DNA of 64,000 nt from Lachnospiraceae bacterium (GCA_017412055.1 JAFQOW010000012.1:1-64000), one strand, 5' to 3'; numbered from the stretch's first letter, positions 15,480 through 27,917 are shown. A program made the numbers and translations. The notes: generated by a model from the letters alone, not told the origin.

Positions 15480-18400
15480 ATGAGAGTAGATTATCAGGTC
15501 GGATTGCTATATGAAGAAGGTATGAAGCAGATTGTTTCAAGTGCTGATAACTGGAAAGCAGTATGCCGCATGACGGGCAGGCTCTACCGATATGAGTTTG
15601 ACAACATTCTCATGGTATATATGCAAAGACCAAACGCAACCCTTGTTGCAGACTATGATACATGGAAAGATCCCCGTGTGGGAAGATATGTAAAGCGTGG
15701 CAGTAAGGGAATTGCGATTTTTCCGTCCAGAGCCTTAAAGCCTTATATGAGGTATGTGTTTGACATCAGCGATACAGGGGGCAGGAATACCCGTCTTACT
15801 TGGGAGCTTGATGAGAAAAATAAAGAAGCCTATGCCACATATTTAGGCAGGAAAAATGAGGACGAAAAAGAATCTGCGGAAAGTTTCTTAAAGGACTTTA
15901 CAGAAAATCGAATCGGAGTCATAATGGACTCAGAGTTCGGGGAACGAATTACCGAGCTTGTGCATTTAGCAGGAACGAAAAGAATAATGGTAGATGATGA
16001 AACGCAAGAGATTACGGCAGAGGAAGCGTTAAAAAGAAGTGTCATGTATGCGGTATTTACAAGATGCGGCTTTGACATTCCTTCTGAAAAACAAGACTTT
16101 TCTTTCATTACCGCATTTAGTTCGGAAGAAGAGGTCTACCGTTTAGGATCACTTGTAAGCGATATATCCTGTGAAGTTTTAAAGAGTATTTCGAGAGAAT
16201 TAACGCAGATGGAAAGGAGTATTGCTTATGCAAACGATGATTTATCAAGAGACAGCGGACGGGATGTTGTACCCGAACCTGACATTACCACAGGAGAGCA
16301 TTTCCATGACGAACCTGGGCAGATTCGCAGTGAGGGCGATGGAATACCTGAAGGAGAATCACAAGGCGAGGTATCAGACCTTAGTGAGATTCGGGAAGCT
16401 GGCAGAGAAGATGCAGGAAGTGGAGAAAGAAGCCAATCAGATGATGGAAGTTTTAGAGAACGACTATCTGAAGAAGAACCCGCCGAAGAACCCACAGTCC
16501 ACAATGGAGATGTGGCAGATAAGACAGCAGGCGAGGATGCAGGCAGAGGAAATCGTGATGACGGAAGTCGTACTGAAGTTTCACTAGAGGAAGCAGAGCG
16601 ACAAAATCAGTTAAATAATGAAATCAGCAGAGAGCTTGAGGAACTTGAGACTCTTGGCAGAACGGAAACAGGAAGCTATGAACAGGCTTCCTTTTCTTTT
16701 ACCCAAAATGGGGATGTAAAGATACCGGAGAAGTACACCTATGTGAAGCCTAAGACGGAGCTTGTAATTCCTCATGACTATATCCGTGAGGTGCTTTTAC
16801 GGGGCAGCGGTTTTTCGCATGGCAAACGCAGAATATATGGAATATTTGACAGCGTTTCCGATCCGGGCGAGCGTGTCAAACGGATAAAGAAAGAATACGG
16901 ACAGGGTGGTGCAGGCTGGCCCATAGATGGGTACGGACTGCACGGCTATGACACTTATCACGGGAAAGGACTCCGTTTTCAATGGCGTGACGAGGAGGGC
17001 GAAAAGGAAGGTTATCTGAATTGGAACGCTGTGGAGCGAGAGTTGAGTGTCCTGATTATGACCGGGGAATACTACCAGCCACCGAAAGCATTTGATGCAG
17101 ATGTGGTGTCAGCGGTTTTATGGCAGGAGCCTTTGGATAAGTTTTTCAATAAGGGATTCTGGCAGAAGATACCTAACATTGCCTTAAAGGAAGTGCTTAG
17201 TAAGGATTATCCGGAAAGCAGTAAGATACAGTTTGTGGAGAGAGTATTCCAAACAGGTATGTTTTCCTTTAGTTCCAGCAGTCATTTTAAAAATGAGTAT
17301 GATGAGTGTGAAGTAGAGCGACACGAATGGGGTATCTCTGTGGAGTTCTATGATGAGAACGGAACAAAGTGGAGAACGGAGCTTGACTGGCGTGAGTGTA
17401 CTGCATATTTGGAAAGTATGATTTCCGATGGGGTATATCAGACAGCAGAGGAATTTGATAAGTTCCTTGAAGTGGCAGCAAGTGAAAGCAGGGTAAGCGG
17501 AGTAACGAGCTTTAAAGATGATACTCTTAATTTCCTGACAGATACAGCAGAGGAACACCAGACGCACCGTGTCGAGGTAGTGGAGCGTATCTTAAAGACC
17601 GTAGGCAGAGAGGACATTGAGGTTACTTGGGATGACACTTACGATGTACTTCTCGCCGGGGACGGAGAGCATTTGTGGCATGGTAAAGCTGCCTATGATT
17701 ATATCAAGGAAAACTGTCTGGAGTGTGATTCGTTTGGGCGTGATAACCGTATCCATTTTGAAGATATGGCACAGTTTAAGCATGATGCGGCGGCAAGTAT
17801 TGATTTAACCAAAGAGAAATTCATCCGCAGAAAAACCTTTGTGACGGTGGATAAGTCCGAGGCAGAAATGCAAAAGGACGAAGAAAAGCTCTGGCAGAAT
17901 GCTTTAAAGGAATACTTCAATGAGGAGATTCAGTATATCTCCGTAAAGACTTTGATTTATGACATCTTTACCACAAACCTTGATATGAACAGCAAATCAG
18001 AGTTCCTTGCATCCGTGTATGGTGAGGAACGGGCAGACATTGTAATGACCGACAAGGTGGATGGTCCATATGGTGAGAGCTTTATCACAAGGGATATGGA
18101 AGGTGTAACGGTATCTTATAAAAAGCCGGACGGAACAAGGGGAGAAACAAAAGTCGATTATAGGTATTGTGCTTCCTTGATTCTTCACATGATTGAGGAG
18201 AATGATTATCTGTCAGAGGAGATTTTTGAACAGTTTCGAATCAGTCCGCAGTCCTTTCAGGCAAGTCCGGCATTTATGGAGATTTACCATGAATACAAAG
18301 AGCGTATGCGTATGGAGCCGGGCTTTGCGGCGATTGAAGTGGAAGAAGCAGAGCAGACCGAACCGGAGGAAGTGCAGGCAGAGCAGACGGAAGTCATAGA

Positions 18401-21400
18401 AAGGGTTGAGGGAGAAATCATTGACCAGAGTGGAACTGTGATGAAACCCGCTTCCACAGCAACCTTTCCTACTGCATTAGAGCAGGTGGAGGCTATGGAG
18501 GAGGACTTGCGTGAGGCATTGGAGCTTTATATGCAGGGATGTTCCGTTATCAGACCATTTCAGCCATTTTTACAGATGGTGGTTAAAAGTGAACTGTCAA
18601 AGACAGATAAGCTTCATTTTCTAAACCGTATTACCAATCATTACGGAAACGGAGATACCCATAGTGCTTACCATAACAATGCGTATGGTCTGATTGAGTA
18701 TATCGGTAATTCGGATACTTTTATGGTGGATTATAAGAACTGTAAAGGAGAGCGTAAGCGAGCGTCAGTTACCTTTGAACAGATTTACAGCGTTATGGAG
18801 TATCTTATCCGGGCAGGGCAGTTTACAGAAAAGGCTCGCATGGAAAAGTATGAAAAGGACTTTGCAGAGAAGCCTTATGAAAAGCTGGACTCTCTTGAAA
18901 AGCAGTTTGCCGATAAGATGCAGATTATTAAGGCTAAGAAGCAGAATGAGAACTTCCGTTTTGAGGTTTCGGAACTTCCAAAAGGCGGACAGAAAACAAG
19001 GTATCAGTGGAATGTGGAAGCAATCCGTCTGATGAAGCAGATTGAATTTGAAAACCGTGCTGCCACGCCGGATGAGCAGAAGATACTTGCAAGGTATGTT
19101 GGCTGGGGTGGTATTCCGCAGGCGTTTGATGAAAGAAATGAGAGCTGGAAGAAAGAGTATGAGGAATTAAAGAGCCTGTTATCCGAGTTTGAATATATGG
19201 ATGCAAGGGAGTCTGTAAACACAGCCTTTTATACCTCACCGGAAATTATCGAAGCGGTATATCAGGGACTTTCACAGCTTGGATTTAAACAGGGAACAAT
19301 TCTTGAGCCTTCCGTTGGTGTCGGTCACTTCTTCGGTGCCATGCCGGAGGAAATGCGTGGCAGTAAGCTCTATGGTGTGGAAAAGGATGATATATCAGGC
19401 AGAATTGCAAAGCTTTTATATCCAAAGGCAAAAATCAGAATTGACGGATTTGAAGAAACACAGTTCCCGGATAACTTCTTTGATGTGGCTGTGGGTAATA
19501 TTCCTTTTGGAGATTATAAGCTGTACGATCCGAAGTATGCAAAGCATAACTTCCGTATTCACGATTATTTTTTTGCAAAGGCTTTGGATAAGGTCAGACC
19601 GGGCGGTATTGTGGCATTTGTCACAAGTAAGGGTACACTTGATAAAGCCAACCCGACAGTCCGTAAATATCTTGCGGAGAGGGCAGAGTTAATCGGTGCG
19701 GTCAGACTTCCGAACACAGCTTTTAAGGAGAGTGCAGGAACCGATGTAACAAGTGACATTATCTTTTTGCAAAAGAGGGAGAATAAAATTGTTACAGAGC
19801 CGGATTGGGTACATCTTGGTCAGACTGAGGATGGTATCGCAGTCAATTCCTACTTTGTGGAACACCCGGAAATGATGCTTGGTAAGATGGAATATGACTC
19901 CAGAATGTTCGGTAATGAAAGCAAATATACAAGCTGTATCAATCATGATGAAAACTTTGATTTGAAATCTGCTCTTTCGCAGGCAGTATCAAACCTGAAA
20001 GGTCAGATAACCGATGTGATGGAGCTTACGGACGAAGCAGAACCTGTGAAGGATATGATTGATGCAGATCCGGATGTGAAAAACTATACCTTTACCTTTG
20101 TGGATGACAAACTCTATTACCGTGAGAATTCCAAAATGTATCGGAAGGAGGTGTCAGCCACGATGGAAGAGCGTATCCGGTTAATGGATGAAATCCGTGC
20201 TGTGACAAGGCAGCTTATTTTTATTCAGACAGAAGGGTGCAGTGATGAGGAACTAAGGTTCCAGCAGAAGCTCTTAAATGAGAAGTACGATGCCTATGTC
20301 AGAAAGTACGGACCGATTACAGGTAGGGGAAGCAAGCAGGCATTTCAGGATGATGCGGACTATCCTCTGTTATGTTCCTTAGAGGTTGTTGACGAGGATG
20401 GAAATGTAAAAAAGGCGGATATGTTCTATAAGCAGACAATCCGTGCAAAGAATCAGGTAGACCGTGTGGAAACTGCAACAGAAGCCCTGAATGTGTCGGT
20501 CAGCGAGTTTGGTGTGGTAAACATTCCGTTTATGCTAAGTATCTATGAACCGGATATATCTAAGGCAATGGCAGAGTTGCCGGAGGGCAGTACACTTTCT
20601 GAGCAGGCAGAAGCAGAGGTAAAAAGGGCAGTATTGCTTGAGGAACTTTCGGGACTGATTTATCTTGATCCTACGGAATATAACGAGAATAACTTAAATG
20701 CAGGGTGGAAAACAGCAGATGAATACTTATCCGGCAATGTCCGTGATAAGCTCCGTATTGCCAAAGCCTACGCAGAGGAAAACGGGGAGATGTTTGCAGT
20801 TAATGTGCAGGCGTTAGAACAGGTACAGCCGAAGGACTTGGACGCTTCGGAGATTGAGGTCAGAATCGGTACGACTTGGATTGAGCTGGAGGACTATGAG
20901 AAGTTTATTTATGAGCTGCTTGGAACTCCAAACCGTGCAAAGGCAGTCAGAAGTTCTTATTACAGTTCCGGTATTCAGATTAAGTACAATTCCTATGGGC
21001 AGAACTGGTATATTGAGAATAAAAATCTTGATAAAAGGTCCATTGCGGCAACAAAGACTTATGGTACAAGCAGGATTGATGCCTACACCATTATGGAGGA
21101 AACATTAAACCTTCGTACCGTAACAATCCGTGACCGAATTGAGGACGGGGACGGGAAGTTCCATTATGAAGTGAATAAAAAGGAAACCATGCTTGCAAGG
21201 GAAAAGCAGAACCAGATGAAGGAAGCGTTTAAGGCTTGGATATTTAAGGATCAGGAACGAAGACAGAAGTATGTTGATTATTACAACAATACTTTCAACT
21301 GTATCCGCCTTAGAAGCTATGACGGTTCCTTTTTACAGTTCCCCGGCATGAATCCTGAGATTAAGCTCCGTGACCACCAGAAAAACGCAGTTGCCCGTAT

Positions 21401-24400
21401 TCTGCTTGGAGGGAATACCTTACTTGCTCATGTGGTAGGTGCGGGAAAGACCTATACCATGATGGCAGCCTGTATGGAGCAAAAGCGTCTGGGACTTGCC
21501 AACAAAAATGTGATTGTTGTGCCAAAGTCCCTTATCGGACAGACCGCAGGAGAATTTATGAGATTGTATCCGTCAGCAAATATCCTTGTGGCAACGGAGA
21601 GGGATTTTGAAAAGAGCAGACGAAAGCAGTTCGTAAGTAGGATTGCTACGGGTGACTATGACTGTATCATCATGTCCCACTCGCAGTTTGAGAGTACGAC
21701 TTGTTGCTAGACAAAAGTAATGTGTAGGCATTACAGACAAAACTAGCGTGGATTATTTCAATCCATAACTATTATTGCAATAGGTGGAATGAGAGGGTAA
21801 CGCCTTGAAACGCCTACTCAAAGGAACGCCATGCAAAAGGGAAGATAATGTCCCCGCTGTATGAAGTGCGTTAAGATGTCTAGTGTTCGCCCTAACAAGT
21901 AATGTTGAGGAAAACCGAACCAGAGGTGGTCGAGCGATATAGGGCTAGAGTCTATAAAATACCTATGGTTAGTATGCTATTAAATTAGCTGACGAAGTGG
22001 GGAATGTACGAATCTAAAATTGGACTACGTAGAAATGCGTAGAAGGACACGTAAGTGTGGCAACTGTGGTAGAGTAAAAATTTTCGATATGAAATACCAT
22101 ATAGTGTTACAGGCACTATCAAGGTTGCAGGTTCATACTCATGACCTAAGGGTATATATGTACAGATAGCAATAATGGAACAAGGGAAGCCTAGAAGATG
22201 GAGAAATTATCTTCTAAGAAATCTTAGTAAGGAAAAACTACCGTTATAACTTACTTTAATCTAGGTGAAGGTGGTGGCACGAGCGAAGAAGTTTCTGTAA
22301 TGGAAATGGAGCAACAGCCACTAGACGGGTTATTACAACAAAAAGGGAGGTAGATTAGTTCAAGGTTCGGGTAAGACTAAGAGATGTTAAAATTCCGAAA
22401 GGAAGGTTGACAGACTTGAACACGAAAACTTTAAAGAGACAACAACTAAGAAATAATGAGTATTATGATGTGCAGGAGGTTTTTGACCAACTGTACGAAA
22501 ATGCTGGAAATAATGCAAAATTTACAAATCTTATGCAGATTATTATGAGTGCAGAAAACATTAAACTTGCATATAGGAATATTAAGAATAATAAAGGCTC
22601 TGCCACAAAAGGAACTGACGGAAAAACGATAAGGGATTACGAGAGAATGAATGAAGAAGATTTTATTTATTACTTTCAATCCAAAATGATGAATTATAAT
22701 CCGAAAAGTGTCAGACGTGTAGAAATACCAAAGCCAAATGGAAAGAAAAGACCTTTAGGTATTCCTTGTATGGAAGACAGAATAATTCAACAATGTATAA
22801 AGCAGGTGTTGGAGCCGATATGCGAAGCTAAGTTTTACAAGCATAGCTATGGTTTCAGACCTAACAGGTCAACAAGACATGCAGTTGCAAGATACGCTTA
22901 TCTTGTAAATATCATGCGATTATATTATGTGGTAGATGTAGATATTAAAGGCTTTTTCGACAATGTCAATCACGCAAAACTGATGAAGCAGTTGTGGACT
23001 ATTGGCATTAGGGATAAATGTGTCCTTAGTGTTATAGGCAAGATACTAAAGTCAGAAATTGAGGGTGTTGGTATTGCAACAAAAGGTGTTCCGCAAGGAG
23101 GTATTATAAGTCCACTGTTAGCCAATGTAGTTTTAAATGAATTGGATTGGTGGATTGCAAATCAGTGGGAAAATATACCCACAAGGCATGAATATAAAGG
23201 AACAAACCACAAATATAAAGCTATCCGTAAGACAAAGCTGAAAGAAATGCACATAGTGAGATATGCAGACGATTTTAAGATATTTTGCAGTAACCCAAAG
23301 ACAGCCGAAAAGGTTTTAGAAGCAACCAAAATGTGGTTAAAAGAGAGGTTGGGATTGGAAGTAAGTGAAGAAAAGACAAAAATCACTTATCTAAAGAAAA
23401 ATTCCAGTGAGTTTCTCGGAATTAAATTCAAGGCAGTTCCGAAAGGAAAGAAATATATTGCCAGAAGCCATATAACGGAGAAAAACGTAAATAAAGTTGC
23501 TGAAAACCTAAAGAAGCAGATTGTAGCAATACAAAGACACACAGTTGAAAATGAGGTAGTTAAACTGAACTCCATTATTCTAGGAGTACACAATTATTAT
23601 TCTATGGCTACCATGTGCAACATTGATTTTCATAAAATAAATTTCTTAGTCAAGCCAACCATGAACAGACTGAAAAAGAATTATACACGAGGACAACCTA
23701 CAAATCAGATATATTTGAAGCTGTATGGAAAATACACAACAAACATCTATAACATTGCAGGAATTGATGTATTCCCTTTGTACGGAGTAGTGCTAAAGAA
23801 AACGCTAAGTTTTAAGCAGGAAATCTGTAATTATACGAAAGAGGGAAGAAATCTTATCCATAGTAAGCTCAATGACGGTCTGCAAATACTTATGGAATAT
23901 TTATTGAATAATCGTGATGAAAACGAAACAGTAAAGTTCAATGATAATCGTATATCTAAACTTGCAGGTCAGGGCGGTAAAAGTTTTATTTCGGGTATGA
24001 AGCTAGATATTGAGAATATGATATGTTGTCGACAACTGCCAAAAGAAAAAGGTGGTAGTGACAATTACGACAATCTAATGTGGATTACAAAGAAAGAAAA
24101 AGAACTGATTATTAAAGCAGAGATTACAGAACAGGATTTAGTAGGTATGGAATTGGACAATAAAGCAATAAAAAGGCTTAATTCTTTGAGGTTATTAGTG
24201 GAAAATCTACCAATTCAGAAGATGTAATAATTCGTTGGAACGCCGTATGAGTAGGAAACTCTCACGTACGGTGTGAGGTGGGGGAAAAGGTGGAGACAAC
24301 ATCAAAGCCTTACCTATCACGCACAAATCCCTATCTCCAAAGAGCGTAAGGAGCGAATGTTAAATGACCAGATACAGGAGCTTTCCTATGCCATTGAGGA

Positions 24401-26540
24401 AATCAAGGCAGAAAAGGGAGAGCAATGGACAATCAAGCAGATTGAAGCACAGAAAAAGAAGTTGCAGGAGCAGTTAAAGGCGTTATCTGATGAATCACGA
24501 AAGGATGACCTTATCTGCTTTGAGGAACTTGGTATCGACTCAATCATGGTAGACGAGGCACATCATTTTAAGAACCTCGCCATTTTTTCCAAAATGAATA
24601 ATGTGTCCGGTATTTCAAGCTCCGGTTCACAGAAGGCTACGGATATGCAGTTAAAATGTCAGTACCTTACGGAGTTAAATGGTGGAAGGGGTATTGTGTT
24701 TGCAACGGGTACTCCCGTCTCAAATACCATGTGCGAGCTGTATGTTATGCAGTTATATCTTCAGAAGGAAGCCTTAGAGCGTATGGGTATCCACCATTTC
24801 GATGCGTGGGCAACCAACTTTGGAGAAGTGACAACAGCCTTGGAGCTTACGGTTGAGGGAAGCGGTTTCCGTTTCAAGAGCCGATTTAACAAGTTTACCA
24901 ACTTACCGGAGCTTATGACTACCTTCAGAGAGGTAGCCGATGTGCAGACAGCGGATATGTTAAACCTTCCTGTGCCGGGACTCAGAACCGGAAACTATAT
25001 CATTGTGGACAGCGAGCCGGATTGGTATATCAAGCAGGTTATGGAGGATTTCGTAGTCAGGGCAGAACGTATTCGTGGCGGCGGTGTTGATCCGTCCGTA
25101 GATAACTTTCTTAAAATCACAAATGAGGCGAGATTACTTGGAACCGATGCAAGGTTATTGGAACCGGACGCACCAAACAATCCCGACAGCAAACTGAATA
25201 AAGTGGTAGAAAATGTGGCAGCCGAATATTTCCAGAACAATGTAGACGGAAAAATTGGCTGCCAGCTTGTTTTTTCGGACATTGGTACACCGAAAGCCAC
25301 ATGGAGCGAGGATTGGGAAGAACTGTTTAAGCAGGGTGAGCGTACCTTTGATGTGTATAACTACATCAAGACCGAGCTTGTGAAAAAAGGGATTCCTGCA
25401 GAGGAGATTGCCTTTGTCCATGATGCCAAAACCGATGCACAGAGGGAAACACTCTTTAAGGAAATGCGTACAGGTAAGAAAAAGATTATGATTGGCTCTA
25501 CTGACCAATGCGGAACCGGCGTAAATGTGCAGAGACACTTGGTAGCCATGCACCATATTGACTGTCCGTGGAAGCCTTCCTGTATCGAGCAGAGAGAAGG
25601 ACGAGGTATCAGACAGGGTAATGAGAATGATGAGATTGCTGTTTACCGTTATGTTACAAAGGGTACATTTGATGCCTATTCTTGGAGCTTGGTGGAGAAT
25701 AAGCAGCGTTTTATCTCTCAGGTAATGACAAGCAAGGCAGTATCCCGTACCTGTGAAGATATAGATGAAGCAACCCTTTCCTATGCGGAGATTAAGGCTG
25801 TGGCAACCGGAAATCCGCTGATTAAGGAAAAGATGCAGCTTGAGAACGATGTGCAGAGGTTAAAGCTCTTAAAGAGTACCTATGACAGCCAGCGTTACAG
25901 TTTGGAGGATAATATCGTTGTCCGTTTCCCGAAGCTGATTAAGGCAGCAACGGAAAAAGCTGAATGTGTCCGTGAGGATATGAAAACGGTGGATAAGGGA
26001 CTCTTAACGGAGCCGGAATTTGCTATCACAGTAAGAGGTGTGAAGTTTAAAGAGCGTGTAGATGGCGGTACATCCATGCTGGAAGCAATCAGTAAATGTA
26101 AGAATGGCGAGACTACGCATCTTGGAGAGTTCAAAGGCTTTGAGCTTTTGGTGGAAAAGAACTTCATCGGTGTCAATTATCTGGTGCTTCGTGGTAAGAC
26201 AGACCATAAGGCAGAGCTTTCCTCAAGTCCCGTAGGTAATATGGTGAAGCTTGAAAATCTGCTTGGTGGTATGTCAGAGGAACTTGACTTCTTAACAAAG
26301 AAGATTGAGCAGTATGAAAGGGACTTGGAGCAATCAAAGTTGGAATATGAGAAGCCTTTTGCACAGGAAGCAGAGCTTTCTGAGAAGATTGCAAGGTTGA
26401 ATGAACTCAATGTCCAGCTTGACCTTGAAAATGGCAGGACAGAGGATGTGGACTTAGCCGGACAGGAAAAAGAAGAACAAAGCAGGGTGGCTGAGGATAG
26501 TCCTTATCATACCAGACCACCCGGAAAAGAGGGAAGATGA
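15480..26540 (+). CDS. giant ArdC-like / N6-methylase / SNF2-like helicase, split by a group II intron
   Basis: Exons are 15480-21693 and 24325-26540. Joined, they total 8,430 nt, exactly 2,810 codons including stop, which supports these junctions. The N terminus (about 1-110) resembles the ArdC single-strand DNA-binding domain. A charged linker (about 240-390) and several repeated middle domains follow. Next come a methylase domain with [11 protein letters not shown] from E1276 and an NIPFGDY motif, and a helicase with GAGKT from G1987, VDEAHH from V2147 and a C-terminal EGRGIRQGN motif. Such proteins are common in Firmicute ICEs and probably protect or process element DNA. The intron lies after base 1 of codon 2072, between helicase motifs I and II, so function depends on splicing. 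Confidence 0.85.
16228..16587 (+). CDS. TnpV-like protein overprinted inside the giant gene
   Basis: In a different + frame from the giant gene, an ATG at 16228 has a canonical AAAGGAG 8 bases upstream and opens a 119-residue frame. The protein matches the TnpV family, from memory: an early LYPNLTLP, then [28 protein letters not shown], and a C-terminal [13 protein letters not shown]. TnpV proteins are small helical proteins of unknown role found on Firmicute transposons. The other frame here is a low-complexity acidic linker of the giant protein, which tolerates overprinting. A shadow frame would not be expected to carry both a good ribosome site and a family match. Confidence 0.75.
   Translation: MQTMIYQETADGMLYPNLTLPQESISMTNLGRFAVRAMEYLKENHKARYQTLVRFGKLAEKMQEVEKEANQMMEVLENDYLKKNPPKNPQSTMEMWQIRQQARMQAEEIVMTEVVLKFH
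21694..24324 (+). mobile_element. group II intron with reverse transcriptase
   Basis: The intron starts GTACGAC and ends CAC. Removing it restores the helicase frame (E-K-I-P-I-S-K). The 5' ribozyme part occupies 21694 to about 22400. Domain V is visible at about 24240-24274, with ACGCCGTA pairing to TACGGTGT and a GGAAAC loop region. Domain VI follows with its closing stem near ACCTATC. The 5' end GTACG departs slightly from the usual GTGYG. Exact ends are inferred from frame restoration. Confidence 0.88.
22416..24227 (+). CDS. group II intron-encoded reverse transcriptase/maturase
   Basis: The protein has 603 residues from TTG 22416, nine bases after GGAAGG. A TTG at 22407 touches the ribosome site and is less likely. 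Reverse transcriptase blocks are clear: [47 protein letters not shown] and RYADDF with the catalytic YADD at residues 283-286. A maturase X domain follows (about 320-400). The C-terminal end has an HNH-like remnant ([14 protein letters not shown]), but the expected cysteine pair and histidines are replaced (ICCRQLP), so endonuclease activity may be lost. The protein assists splicing and mobility of the host intron. Confidence 0.93.
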   Translation: MNTKTLKRQQLRNNEYYDVQEVFDQLYENAGNNAKFTNLMQIIMSAENIKLAYRNIKNNKGSATKGTDGKTIRDYERMNEEDFIYYFQSKMMNYNPKSVRRVEIPKPNGKKRPLGIPCMEDRIIQQCIKQVLEPICEAKFYKHSYGFRPNRSTRHAVARYAYLVNIMRLYYVVDVDIKGFFDNVNHAKLMKQLWTIGIRDKCVLSVIGKILKSEIEGVGIATKGVPQGGIISPLLANVVLNELDWWIANQWENIPTRHEYKGTNHKYKAIRKTKLKEMHIVRYADDFKIFCSNPKTAEKVLEATKMWLKERLGLEVSEEKTKITYLKKNSSEFLGIKFKAVPKGKKYIARSHITEKNVNKVAENLKKQIVAIQRHTVENEVVKLNSIILGVHNYYSMATMCNIDFHKINFLVKPTMNRLKKNYTRGQPTNQIYLKLYGKYTTNIYNIAGIDVFPLYGVVLKKTLSFKQEICNYTKEGRNLIHSKLNDGLQILMEYLLNNRDENETVKFNDNRISKLAGQGGKSFISGMKLDIENMICCRQLPKEKGGSDNYDNLMWITKKEKELIIKAEITEQDLVGMELDNKAIKRLNSLRLLVENLPIQKM

Positions 26541-27166
26541 AACGAAAAGTGATTGCAGGAATATTGATTGTTGTGGGGCTGGCAGTAATGTCAGTCCCTC
26601 TTTATTTTAAGATTACGGGCAGTCAGAAAAGCGACGAAATGATAGAGCGTTTTGAACACATGGTAGAACAGGAGACGGTAACAGAGCATGAAGAAGAAAA
26701 AGAAGATTGTGGGCAGGAGGAAACCGAAGCCACCATTAGTGAAGAAGATGCTGCCACACTTGCCAAAGAGGAAGTAATCGGACTGATTGAGATTGAGACT
26801 TTGGATATGAAGTATGCAGTAATGGAAGGAACCGGAAACCATGAGCTTTCCTGTGGTATCGGTCACATCACGGATACAGCAGGAATCGGAGAAAATGGGA
26901 ACTGTGTCCTTGCAGGTCATAATGGTAGCAGACATGGCACATTTTTTACAAACCTAAAGACTATTCAGATAGGCGAGGTGGTGAAGCTGACGGATAAGGA
27001 AGGCAATGTGTATTTCTATGAAGTAGAGAGCATGGAAGTGGTCGGTCCTTATGATAATTCCGTCAAGGATCAGGGAGAGAAAGCAGAGCTTACTCTTATC
27101 ACCTGTGAGAATAAAGGAACCATGCGTCTGATTGTAAAATGCAGGATACAGGAGGTGGTGGAGTAA
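26537..27166 (+). CDS. sortase-like transpeptidase
   Basis: The protein has 209 residues. One N-terminal membrane segment (about 5-25) is followed by an acidic linker and a sortase fold with catalytic His128 in LAGHNG, Cys190 in LITC and Arg197. The layout and the HGTFFTNL segment suit class C/D-like sortases. It would anchor surface proteins or join pilin-like subunits at the cell surface. No LPXTG-type substrate was seen in the window. The ATG overlaps the stop of the giant gene (ATGA), indicating coupling. Confidence 0.82.
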   Translation: MKRKVIAGILIVVGLAVMSVPLYFKITGSQKSDEMIERFEHMVEQETVTEHEEEKEDCGQEETEATISEEDAATLAKEEVIGLIEIETLDMKYAVMEGTGNHELSCGIGHITDTAGIGENGNCVLAGHNGSRHGTFFTNLKTIQIGEVVKLTDKEGNVYFYEVESMEVVGPYDNSVKDQGEKAELTLITCENKGTMRLIVKCRIQEVVE

Positions 27167-27567
27167 TGGAGTTTTCCTGTCCTTTTGGAATTGCTGAAAA
27201 GCTGTTAAGGGAAAAAGAATACCCTTCGGAGCCGGATAAGGAGATTGAGGTAGATGGTAAGGTAATGGTTTTAAGCGGACTTCGTGTATATCTTCCGGAG
27301 TTTTCCGTAACCGTACATGAAGGGATTTTTTGTGACCGTATAGATGGTAAGCTGCAACCTGATTATTTCGTAACTGCAATCGTGGACAGAAATACCGGGA
27401 CACTTCTTTATGATGAGGAGTGTGAGTTTGCAGAGTGTGTGTTTCATTGGCAGGAGGAAAAGTTTACACTTGCCCAAATAGAAGCACAGAAGTGTATCGT
27501 GGAAGGGATTGAGGTGAGAGAGCATGAAAATACCTTGCAGACTGCACGAGGCAGAGGAAATCATTAG
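27166..27567 (+). CDS. small ICE protein, paralogue of the next gene
   Basis: The protein has 133 residues and is soluble. ATG 27166 overlaps the sortase stop codon and follows GGAGGTGGTGG, while a longer start at 27139 is unlikely. A beta-rich core has the pattern GLRVYLPEFSVTVHEGIFC followed by PDYFVTAIVD. The same core (HIQKLNVNLHEGVFC, PDFSLTVVM) occurs in the next gene. The function is unknown. Confidence 0.65.
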   Translation: MEFSCPFGIAEKLLREKEYPSEPDKEIEVDGKVMVLSGLRVYLPEFSVTVHEGIFCDRIDGKLQPDYFVTAIVDRNTGTLLYDEECEFAECVFHWQEEKFTLAQIEAQKCIVEGIEVREHENTLQTARGRGNH

Positions 27568-27913
27568 TGAAATGGATTTATCTCATGTGGCAGATGACAT
27601 TATGGAGAGTGAGGAAGATTACCGGATTGTCATAAGCGGCTGGTGGGTGCATATCCAGAAGCTTAATGTGAACCTGCATGAAGGTGTGTTTTGTAATTAT
27701 GATGAGGAAGAAAAAGAGTATCTTCCCGATTTTTCGCTGACAGTCGTTATGGAGGCGGATATGGAAAAGAAAGAGGGCGAATGGCTCTACTATGAGCAGG
27801 ACGGATTTGAGATAACTTTAGCCAATTACCTTAGTGGAAAAATGGCTATGGAGGCTGTTTCAGAGCTGTCCTGCTTTATTTGTATCCCGGATGATGAACC
27901 GGAAACAGAATGA
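27524..27913 (+). CDS. small ICE protein, paralogue of the previous gene
   Basis: The protein has 129 residues and overlaps the previous gene by 44 bp in another frame, with GAGGTGAGAGAGC before its ATG. The shared beta core (V-x-L/V-HEG-x-FC, then PDF) shows a tandem duplication. The protein is acidic with no membrane segment, and its function is unknown. Confidence 0.65.
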   Translation: MKIPCRLHEAEEIISEMDLSHVADDIMESEEDYRIVISGWWVHIQKLNVNLHEGVFCNYDEEEKEYLPDFSLTVVMEADMEKKEGEWLYYEQDGFEITLANYLSGKMAMEAVSELSCFICIPDDEPETE

Positions 27914-27917
27914 AATA

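Noticed and set aside
24273-24324. Apparent start codon of the second half of the giant gene at 24273
   Set aside because: It lies in domain V/VI of the intron. The real coding continues from the first exon after splicing at 24325.
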